Source: Pleurocapsa sp. MO_226.B13
GTDB lineage: Bacteria; Cyanobacteriota; Cyanobacteriia; Cyanobacteriales; Xenococcaceae
Assembly: GCA_030064795.1 (NCBI GenBank)
Contig: JASJEI010000537.1
Coordinates: 1 to 5,356 of the forward strand
DNA length: 5,356 nucleotides
Reading direction: 5' to 3'
Part shown: piece after piece, positions 1 through 5,356 of the stretch
How the letters are laid out: every line of letters begins with the position of its first letter
How positions within the stretch are numbered: position 1 is the stretch's first letter
Notes under the pieces: model-generated
Database searches by the model: none
What the model saw: the letters and a program-made list of their open reading frames with translations, nothing else
Told to the model about the DNA's origin: nothing
Translations under genes and position numbers: made by a program

Positions 1-1
1 T

Positions 2-103
2 AATCAAGATCCAACTCCTGCTATGGCATCACTTCAACAACACCAACAACGGCTTTATCAGTTGGAATTTCAAGTTCAGACTTATTCCTACAATATTTCC
101 TAA
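2..103 (+). other. possible tail of another coding frame before the kinase frame
   Basis: The frame offset by one from the kinase is open from the left edge to TAA at 101-103. It reads as a Gln-rich, helix-like peptide that includes [20 protein letters not shown]. In the same stretch the kinase frame gives an unnatural W/F/N/I-rich peptide (for example [14 protein letters not shown]). This suggests that the coding frame over about 1-100 is this one, and that it switches to the kinase frame somewhere near 100-165. It could be the end of a preceding gene, or the upstream part of the same gene separated by a frameshift or deletion. With only 33 codons visible I cannot name it. Confidence 0.25.
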
Positions 104-2168
104 AAGTTTTGTCAGTCAATCAGCTATTACTCAGTTTGCGACTAACAAATTTGCCAGCCAACAATTAGATTTAAACGCTATCTTAAAAGCTTCTCAAGCT
201 CTTTCAGGAGAAATTCAGCTAGACAAATTACTGTCTGCGTTAATGACTGTGGTAGTAGAAATAGCAGGAGCAGATCGCAGTATCTTTCTTTTACCCAGAC
301 AAGATAAAGCATGGGTAATTGCCGCTCATTATATTGACAATCATACCAATACTCAGATGATTCCTCTTTCCCTGGATGAATCTGACTTCCTACCTGTGAG
401 TGTAATTAATCGTCTAATTCATACTCTCGATTTAGTTATTATTAACGACTGCTCTTCGCGACATCCTTTTTGTACTGATACCTATTTCAACCACAATTGC
501 CCCAAGGCTTTGCTCAGCATTCCCATACTCAACCAAAATAAATTAGTTGCTATTGTCTATTTGGAAAATCATCTAACTAAAGGTGCATTTACAAGCGATC
601 GCTTGGAAGTATTGCAATTACTCATCGCTCAAGCCGCAATATCTCTGGAGAATGCTCGCCTCTACGAACAGTTAGCAGAAAATATTGAGAATTTAGAAGC
701 TCAAGTCGAACAAAGAACTCAGGATCTACAACGGGCAAAAGAAACCGCCGAAGTAGCCAGTCAAGCTAAAAGTGAGTTTCTCTCTAGCATGAGTCACGAA
801 CTCAGAACTCCCCTCAACGGCATCTTGGGTTATGCTCAAATTCTCAGGCGCGATCGCAACTTAACTGACAATCAGAGCAATGGACTGAAAATTATTCACC
901 AAAGTGGCAATCATTTACTAACTCTAATCAACGATATTCTCGACCTCTCCAAAATTGAGGCTCGCAAATTAGAACTCTATTCAAGGGATCTTCATCTCAC
1001 CAGCTTTCTCTCCAGTGTGGCTGGAATTATCAAAATGCGAGCTTTAGAAAAAGACATCTTATTTAAATCTGAGGCTTTGTCCGAACTGCCGACAGGTATT
1101 AAAGCTGATGAAAAAAGACTCAGGCAAGTATTACTCAATCTCTTAGGTAATGCGGTTAAGTTTACCGATCGTGGCACAGTATCTTTACTTGTTAGCTCGG
1201 TTCAGAAATCTCAATTAGAGGATGGCAGTTTCAGGGAAAGGCTTCGCTTTGAAGTAAAAGATACTGGAGTAGGCATGAATCCGGAACAATTAGCGAAAAT
1301 CTTCCAACCCTTTGAACAGGTAGGAGATGTGAAACGCCGAGGTGCAGGAACGGGGTTAGGACTAGCCATCAGTCGGCAATTAGTTCAATTGATGGGAGAA
1401 GAAATACAGGTAACTAGCCAACTAGGTGAAGGTTCAACTTTCTGGTTTGAAGCTACTTTTCCCGTAGTCGAACAAGTAACCGCCCAGGATAAATTAAGCG
1501 AACCCCGAAAAGTCATCGGTTACCAGGGAGAAAGACGACATATTTTGATAGTGGATGACCAAGAAGAGAATCGTCTGGTATTACAAAGTATGCTCGAACC
1601 ACTAGGGTTTGAAATGACTCTAGGAGAAGATGGTCAACAAGAGATCGATCTCGCCCGAGAAATTACACCAGACTGTATCTTGACCGATTTAGTGATGCCC
1701 GTCAAAACAGGCTTGGAAGCAGTTCAAGAAATCCGCCAGATACGAGAACTCAAAGATGTAAGCATCATAGCTATTTCTGCTAGCGTGTTGGACCTTAACA
1801 GAGAGAAAAGCAAACTGATGGGTTGCGATGCCTTTTTGCCCAAGCCAGTAGACGAGCTAAAGCTATTAGCACTGTTGCAAGAATACTTACAGTTAGATTG
1901 GATTTATGAGGAAATCGATAAATCTGACTCAAAGACTTTAGTAGCTAATGAAGCTACTGCTACTCAAACTTTAATTACTCCGCCTCCAGAAGAAATGGAA
2001 ATTCTCTACGAGCTAGCCATGCTAGGCAGCATGAAGAAAATTAGAGAACGAGCGATTCATCTGGAGGAATTAGACCCACAGTACGCTCCTCTGGCTGCCA
2101 AACTTAGAACTTTAGCACAAGGGTTTCAAGAAAAAGCGATTGTAAATTTGATTAAACAATTCTTGTGA
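3..2168 (+). CDS. GAF-domain hybrid sensor histidine kinase with receiver domain, 5' partial
   Basis: Cytoplasmic two-component hybrid kinase with no membrane segment in the visible part. Residues are numbered from the ATG at 243. A GAF domain runs to about residue 143, with the typical motifs [10 protein letters not shown] (86-95) and VYLEN (105-109). A coiled coil covers 144-175. HisKA has the phospho-accepting His185 in SMSHELRTP. HATPase_c has N303 (N box), DTGVG 340-344 (G1), FQPFEQV 354-360 (F box) and GTGLGL 369-374 (G2). The receiver has D438/D439, phospho-acceptor D482 in TDLVMP, S512 and K534 in LPKPV, so it is complete. A helical tail covers about 580-641. ATG 243 is the first usual start, but the frame has no stop back to base 3. 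The upstream codons 165-242 encode [20 protein letters not shown], the normal lead-in to the GAF domain of large cyanobacterial Ser/Thr kinase-ATPase-GAF-histidine kinases (established family pattern). The true gene therefore starts before the window, or it is a 5'-deleted remnant. The GAF domain shows no obvious bilin-binding cysteine motif. Its signal is unknown. Confidence 0.9.
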   Translation: MKIQLLLWHHFNNTNNGFISWNFKFRLIPTIFPKSFVSQSAITQFATNKFASQQLDLNAILKASQALSGEIQLDKLLSALMTVVVEIAGADRSIFLLPRQDKAWVIAAHYIDNHTNTQMIPLSLDESDFLPVSVINRLIHTLDLVIINDCSSRHPFCTDTYFNHNCPKALLSIPILNQNKLVAIVYLENHLTKGAFTSDRLEVLQLLIAQAAISLENARLYEQLAENIENLEAQVEQRTQDLQRAKETAEVASQAKSEFLSSMSHELRTPLNGILGYAQILRRDRNLTDNQSNGLKIIHQSGNHLLTLINDILDLSKIEARKLELYSRDLHLTSFLSSVAGIIKMRALEKDILFKSEALSELPTGIKADEKRLRQVLLNLLGNAVKFTDRGTVSLLVSSVQKSQLEDGSFRERLRFEVKDTGVGMNPEQLAKIFQPFEQVGDVKRRGAGTGLGLAISRQLVQLMGEEIQVTSQLGEGSTFWFEATFPVVEQVTAQDKLSEPRKVIGYQGERRHILIVDDQEENRLVLQSMLEPLGFEMTLGEDGQQEIDLAREITPDCILTDLVMPVKTGLEAVQEIRQIRELKDVSIIAISASVLDLNREKSKLMGCDAFLPKPVDELKLLALLQEYLQLDWIYEEIDKSDSKTLVANEATATQTLITPPPEEMEILYELAMLGSMKKIRERAIHLEELDPQYAPLAAKLRTLAQGFQEKAIVNLIKQFL
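595..602. repeat. HIP1 palindrome GCGATCGC (also at 850-857, 2877-2884, 3853-3860)
   Basis: Four exact copies of the octamer lie in 5.4 kb, all inside coding sequence (two in the first kinase, one in the binding protein, one in the second kinase). Fewer than one would be expected by chance. HIP1 over-representation is a known property of many cyanobacterial genomes, so this supports the taxonomic assignment. No gene-specific role is implied. Confidence 0.85.
729..1742 (+). repeat. paralogous kinase core, copy A (pairs with 4204-5223)
   Basis: This segment encodes coiled-coil end, HisKA, HATPase_c and the first half of the receiver. It aligns with gene 4 almost without gaps; the only length difference I see is 2 residues in the loop before the G1 box. 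From the F box to the end of receiver helix 3 I count about 110 identities in 147 residues. Several nucleotide words are identical, for example 23 bases around TTGACCGATTTAGTGATG and about 25 bases around GGTTCAACTTTCTGGTTTG. This fits a local duplication or gene conversion. Confidence 0.8.
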
Positions 2169-2338
2169 AATATCTGCTTGTATTTGGGAATAATCAAGAT
2201 ATATCTATATTTTTTATACGACTATTGCTCTTAAATGAGAGTATTTTAATCATCAACTTGCATCAATAAAGAATAAATGTAATCTAAATGACATTTTAAA
2301 TTGCTGTTTTTTAAACTTGAAGGCTTAATCAAAAAATC

Positions 2339-2354
2339 AGTAGAAATAGCAGGA
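2339..2354 (+). repeat. 16-base word identical to 254-269 in the GAF-coding region
   Basis: AGTAGAAATAGCAGGA occurs exactly here and at 254-269. In both places a reading frame gives VEIAG, with a TTA leucine codon four codons earlier ([10 protein letters not shown] in gene 1, LIKKSVEIAG here). Similarity fades on both sides and a stop follows at 2397-2399. It may be a decayed scrap of a GAF-kinase 5' region, or chance in AT-rich DNA. Confidence 0.35.
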
Positions 2355-2413
2355 ATTACTAATATAAAACTCAAAGACTTATCTCGGAGATTTTCGTGAA
2401 TAGCGACTAGTAA

Positions 2414-2427
2414 CTTGCTCAAGCAAG
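2414..2427 (+). promoter_or_regulatory. short hairpin in the leader of the binding-protein gene
   Basis: CTTGC-TCAA-GCAAG forms a perfect 5-bp stem with a 4-base loop, ending 19 bases before the ATG at 2447. No Shine-Dalgarno-like purine run lies between it and the start (the sequence is ATTAAATTAACCATT). No T-run follows, so it is not an intrinsic terminator. A role in mRNA stability or translation is only a guess. Confidence 0.25.
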
Positions 2428-2446
2428 ATCTATTAAATTAACCATT

Positions 2447-3397
2447 ATGATAATTATTAATATTAAAACCAAACCCTTAACTTTCATCAGTCTTATCCTA
2501 AGCCTACTCAGTGTTGTGGCTTGTAGCACCAAAAATACGACCACCCAAAACGAGATTGCTAAAGCAACTAAACCACCAACTGCACAAGAGACTATTGTGT
2601 TAGGGGATATTTCTGATAACCCGCAAAAGAAAATTAGGAGATTTCAGCCTTTAGCCAGCTATCTGGCTGCTAATTTGAGTCAGGTCGATCGCGGTAAAGT
2701 AAAAATTGCTCCTAATATAGACACCATGATTGAGTGGCTGAAATCTGGTGAAGTGGATCTTTATATCGATAGCCCTTATCCTGCGATGTTAGCCATCAAT
2801 AATGCTGGTGCCAAACCGATTTTGCGTCGCTGGAAAAAAGGTAGTGCGGAATATTACTCGCTGATTTTTACGATGAGCGATCGCAATATTAACTCTCTCT
2901 CAGATTTAAAAGGGAAAATCATTGCTTTCGACGATCCTTTTTCTACGACAGGTTATATGTTGCCCCTGGCGAAACTTGTAGAATCTGGACTCAATCCTCT
3001 GGAAAAAAGCTTACCTAATACCTTAGTACCAGACAATGCAGTAGGATATGTTTTCAGCTATGAGGATGAAAATAGTATTGAATGGTTGCTCAGTGGTAAA
3101 GTAGCTGCGGCAGCGATGGATAATCAAAGCTTTGACAAGCTGTCAGCTGAAATAAAGGAAAAAGCGATCGTTCTAGTGGAAACAGAGAAGATAGCTCGCA
3201 ATCTGGTCATGGTTAGGGGAGATCTGCCACCAGACCAAATAGATGCCATCTCGTCAATATTATTAGAAATGGATCGAACTGCTGAAGGGAAGGCGGTGCT
3301 AGAAAAATTTGCTCAAACAACTAAATTTGAACAGTTTCCTACTACAGAAAGTTTAAACAGAATCCAAGATCTTTATCAAAAAGCTCAAAATAAATGA
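2447..3397 (+). CDS. PhnD-like periplasmic phosphate/phosphonate-family binding lipoprotein
   Basis: This is a 316-residue extracytoplasmic solute-binding protein, close to the usual length of the PhnD-like family. The N-terminus is a lipoprotein signal: basic start, hydrophobic stretch 11-24, lipobox VVAC with lipidated Cys26. A Thr/Lys-rich linker follows to about residue 48, then the domain opens with TIVLGDISDNP. Family features are the helix RRFQPLASYLA (64-74), the strand and loop VDLYIDSPYPAML (103-115), and the ligand-loop motif FDDPFSTTGY (161-170). In PhnD-type proteins this Ser/Thr-rich turn contacts the oxyanion (established for the family). ATG 2447 is chosen because it gives a complete signal peptide and an in-frame stop lies upstream at 2411-2413; there is no clear ribosome binding site. 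The gene overlaps the following kinase by ATGA, which implies translational coupling. I infer a sensing role as ligand receptor for that kinase. The ligand is unknown; phosphate, phosphite, phosphonate or another small anion are possible. Confidence 0.88.
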   Translation: MIIINIKTKPLTFISLILSLLSVVACSTKNTTTQNEIAKATKPPTAQETIVLGDISDNPQKKIRRFQPLASYLAANLSQVDRGKVKIAPNIDTMIEWLKSGEVDLYIDSPYPAMLAINNAGAKPILRRWKKGSAEYYSLIFTMSDRNINSLSDLKGKIIAFDDPFSTTGYMLPLAKLVESGLNPLEKSLPNTLVPDNAVGYVFSYEDENSIEWLLSGKVAAAAMDNQSFDKLSAEIKEKAIVLVETEKIARNLVMVRGDLPPDQIDAISSILLEMDRTAEGKAVLEKFAQTTKFEQFPTTESLNRIQDLYQKAQNK

Positions 3398-4203
3398 AGT
3401 GGAGCCATAAATTCTCAAAGCTGCGAGTACCTCTAGCTGCCAAACTCACTCTGGTAATGACCGGTTTAGTTGCGCTCTCTGTTGGTAGCGCAACTTCTAT
3501 ATCAATTTATCGCAATCACACAATCTTTCGCCAAGAACTGGAACAACAAGCTGAGGTTCTCTTGAATACTCTAATCACAGCAACTGCTGACTCCCTATAT
3601 TTTGGTGATGTCGAGTTGCTTGACGATATCATCGATGAATTAACTTTCCAGAAAACCTTACTATCTAGTACTATTTATCAAAATGATGGCAGAATTATCG
3701 CCAATACCAAAGATCGAGGACAACATCAATTTACCTTAAAAGCAGATCCTTTAGGCAAGAAGATTTTGTGGAGTCAGACCACATTTTTTGATTGGCAAGC
3801 AGATCGTCTCTTAGCTGGAAAACCGATTATTTTGGGGGATGAAGCAATCGGCGCGATCGCTATAGAACTCTCAACAACATCATTACGACAAAAGAATCTA
3901 GCCGAACGCAATCAAAGTATAATCTTAGGTCTGATCTTGGGAACTATTGGCACTGCAATTTCACTTTGGTTAAGTAAATCGATTACCGAACCCATAATTC
4001 AAATGACTAGAGCCACTGAGTATTTAACTCAGGGGGATCTCGAGCGCCAAATCGAGATTAGTAGTAACGATGAATTATCTATTTTGGCTAATGCTTTTAA
4101 TGTCATGACTGCCAAGCTAAAAAAAGTAATTCACAGTCTACAGCAAAGCGAACAATTGGCTTCGCACAAAGCCATCCAGCTAGAGGAAACCCTCAAGGAA
4201 TTG

Positions 4204-5223
4204 CAGGAAGCCAAGGAGAAAGCCGAAGCTGCTAATCATGCCAAAAGCAAGTTTCTCTCCAATATGAGCCACGAATTGCGTACTCCCCTCAACGGCATTC
4301 TCGGTTACGTCCAAATTCTACGGCGCGATAAGAGTTTCACCTATAAACAAACTAAAGGTTTAAATATTATCTACAACAGTGGCAATCACTTGCTGACTCT
4401 CATTAATGACATCCTCGATCTCTCGAAAATAGAAGCTGGCAAACTCGAACTCTTTGCCACTGATATTCACCTCAAAAACTTTATCAAGGGCATTGTGGGT
4501 ATTATGGCGATGCAAGCTAAGGTCAAAGACTTGAAGTTTCACTACCAGGCTTCATCTTCTCTTCCCATTGGTATTCAAGCCGATGAAACAAGACTTCGAC
4601 AAGTATTACTTAATCTATTGAGCAATGCCGTTAAATTTACCGATGGAGGGACAGTAACTTTGGATATTAGTGTAGTTCAACCAGCTCCAGAAGAGGAACT
4701 TCTAAAGGCAAATCACAAAACTCTCCGCTGGGAAGTTATTGATACGGGAGTCGGCATAAATCCCCAGCAACTAACTAGAATCTTTCAACCTTTTGAACAA
4801 GTCGGAGATGTCAAACGTCAAGACGCAGGAACGGGGCTGGGTTTAAGCATTACCAGACATTTGGTCGAACTAATGGGAGGAAAACTACAAGCCAGGAGCG
4901 AATTAGGCAAAGGTTCAACTTTCTGGTTTGAAGCTAGTTTCCCCGTCATAGAATCAGTAAAGGCTCAGGATAAATTAACCGAACAAAGAAGAGCGATCGG
5001 TTATGAAGGTAAACGGCGACACATTCTCGTAGTCGATGATGAAAAAGATAACTGTCTGGTATTAAAGAATATGCTCGAACCACTGGGTTTTGAAGTGACT
5101 CTAGGGGAGAATGGTCAACAGGAAATTGAACTGGCACAACAAATCCAACCAGATTGCATCTTGACCGATTTAGTGATGCCAGTTAAAACAGGCTTGGAAG
5201 CAGTTAAAGAAATTAGACAAATC
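4204..5223 (+). repeat. paralogous kinase core, copy B (pairs with 729-1742)
   Basis: This is the second copy of the coiled-coil/HisKA/HATPase/receiver-half module described at 729-1742, in the same orientation about 3.5 kb downstream. Similarity stops at the end of receiver helix 3, where copy A continues normally, which fixes the right-hand break in copy B. Two direct copies this similar are a possible substrate for recombination that would delete the binding-protein gene between them. Confidence 0.8.
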
Positions 5224-5229
5224 CCCGAG

Positions 5230-5356
5230 AGAAAACCTGGTCAAAGTTGGTCAGCCTTCGCCGACCGCCCCTACGAATTTGGGGACTTTGACACGCTTAC
5301 CCCTCACAATTGGGGCGGTCGGCGGGCAATAACCTCTGGCTAAAACTTATCCATTT
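5230..5356. mobile_element. probable end of an inserted mobile element, continuing past the window
   Basis: Homology to the receiver of gene 1 ends close to base 5229, and the DNA changes character: I count 59% G+C over 5241-5340 against 41% over 5041-5140. The segment contains a long inverted repeat (5259-5324), and its translation resembles no receiver. Element ends with subterminal hairpins are a known mark of IS200/IS605-family elements; a MITE-like or REP-like repeat is the alternative. No transposase frame is visible before the edge. The exact left boundary is uncertain (about 5228-5245), and no target duplication can be checked because the other end is outside. Confidence 0.5.
5259..5324. 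repeat. 13-bp perfect inverted repeat forming a 66-base hairpin
   Basis: Arms CGCCGACCGCCCC (5259-5271) and GGGGCGGTCGGCG (5312-5324) pair perfectly. Inside, AATT (5276-5279) can pair with AATT (5308-5311), and GGGG (5281-5284) with CCCC (5300-5303), leaving a 15-base loop. An alternative fold makes two small hairpins, CCCC-TACGAATTT-GGGG and CCCC-TCACAATT-GGGG, which themselves resemble each other. No T-run follows the right arm, so it is not an intrinsic terminator. It most likely marks the end of the inserted element. Confidence 0.8.

Larger units (their letters stand above)
2169..2446. other. intergenic region, AT-rich, no convincing gene
   Basis: This is 278 bases between the first kinase and the binding protein. 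A weak stem candidate (CTTG 2177-2180 with CAAG 2195-2198, plus flanking A/T pairs) is followed by a T-run at 2210-2215; this could be a poor terminator for gene 1. A possible promoter is TTGAAG (2317-2322) with TAGAAA (2341-2346), spaced 18. Neither is strong. The stop-free stretch 2292-2396 contains a word shared with the GAF region of gene 1 (2339-2354). The gap suggests gene 2 has its own promoter rather than being read from gene 1, but I cannot locate it firmly. Confidence 0.5.
3394..5343 (+). pseudogene. membrane hybrid histidine kinase (HAMP-HisKA-HATPase-REC) with receiver truncated by an insertion
   Basis: This is an inner-membrane sensor kinase. TM1 is about residues 14-38. An extracytoplasmic domain covers about 39-174, somewhat like CHASE8-type domains by the pattern around SLYFGDVELLDDII, which is tentative. 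TM2 is about 175-194, HAMP 195-247, a coiled coil 248-283. HisKA has His293 in NMSHELRTP. HATPase_c has N411, DTGVG 450-454, FQPFEQV 464-470 and GTGLGL 479-484. The receiver has D548/D549 and phospho-acceptor D592 in TDLVMP, then stays normal through helix 3 (EAVKEIRQIPE, to 612). After that the sequence is unrelated (about 613-649, from RKPGQSW onward), so beta4, the switch Ser/Thr, the conserved Lys and helix 5 are missing, as is the helical tail present in the first kinase. The kinase core looks intact; the receiver should be non-functional. The start is ATG 3394 within ATGA, overlapping the binding-protein stop, which supports co-translation and a binding-protein/kinase sensing pair. It could be read as a truncated but still active kinase rather than a dead gene. 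Confidence 0.85.

Noticed and set aside
480..560. Bilin-binding (phytochrome-like) GAF domain
   Set aside because: Cysteines are present (residues 70, 77, 86) but not in a CH-type chromophore motif; the region matches ordinary GAF domains of hybrid kinases.
992..1177. Minus-strand open frame of 61 codons in the kinase core (also 4360-4542 and 4946-5137)
   Set aside because: They lie opposite well-conserved HisKA/HATPase/receiver coding sequence, have no recognisable domain, and are shadows of the + strand genes.
2197..2215. AGATATATCT palindrome plus T-run as a terminator of gene 1
   Set aside because: The stem is almost all A/T and weak; it is kept only as a remark in the intergenic entry.
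2428..2443. Pho-box-like sequence (ATTAACCA) before the PhnD-like gene
   Set aside because: Cyanobacterial Pho boxes need two or three spaced copies; I see only one imperfect half-match in A/T-rich DNA.
5259..5324. Intrinsic terminator for the second kinase
   Set aside because: The stem has a long loop, no T-run follows, and it lies before the stop codon of the open frame.
1..5356. CRISPR array, tRNA or rRNA
   Set aside because: No regularly spaced direct repeats and no cloverleaf or rRNA-like segments were seen in the non-coding stretches.

Overview
The window most likely comes from a cyanobacterium. It carries four copies of the palindrome GCGATCGC (HIP1), which cyanobacterial genomes over-represent, and its two large hybrid histidine kinases have a domain style (GAF-HisKA-HATPase-REC with a helical tail) typical of filamentous and colonial cyanobacteria. 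Base composition is moderate to AT-rich. All genes lie on the + strand.

Layout. (1) 3-2168: the 3' part of a cytoplasmic hybrid sensor kinase, GAF - coiled coil - HisKA - HATPase_c - receiver - helical tail. Its frame is open back to the left edge, and the GAF homology starts before the first ATG (243), so the gene is 5' partial or has lost its N-terminus. (2) 2169-2446: an AT-rich gap with no convincing gene. It holds a 16-base word shared with the GAF-coding part of gene 1 and a short hairpin just before the next start. (3) 2447-3397: a lipoprotein of the PhnD-like (phosphate/phosphite/phosphonate type) periplasmic binding protein family. (4) 3394-5343: a membrane hybrid histidine kinase whose start overlaps the stop of the binding protein by 4 bases (ATGA). 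Its receiver domain is cut off after alpha-helix 3 by foreign-looking, GC-richer DNA. (5) About 5230-5356: that foreign DNA, containing a 13-bp perfect inverted repeat in a 66-base hairpin. It is probably the end of a mobile element (IS200/IS605-like or MITE-like) continuing past the window.

How the genes fit together. The binding protein and the membrane kinase look like a co-translated sensing pair: a lipid-anchored ligand-binding protein outside the membrane, and a kinase with a small extracytoplasmic domain and HAMP that would read its state. No ABC permease or ATPase is in the window, which favours sensing over transport, though flanking DNA could change this. The kinase cores of genes 1 and 4 are close paralogues (about 75% identical amino acids from the F box to the middle of the receiver, counted by hand), so the locus probably arose by local duplication plus N-terminal domain exchange. 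Both kinases show damage or truncation at an outer end: gene 1 at its 5' side and gene 4 at its 3' side.
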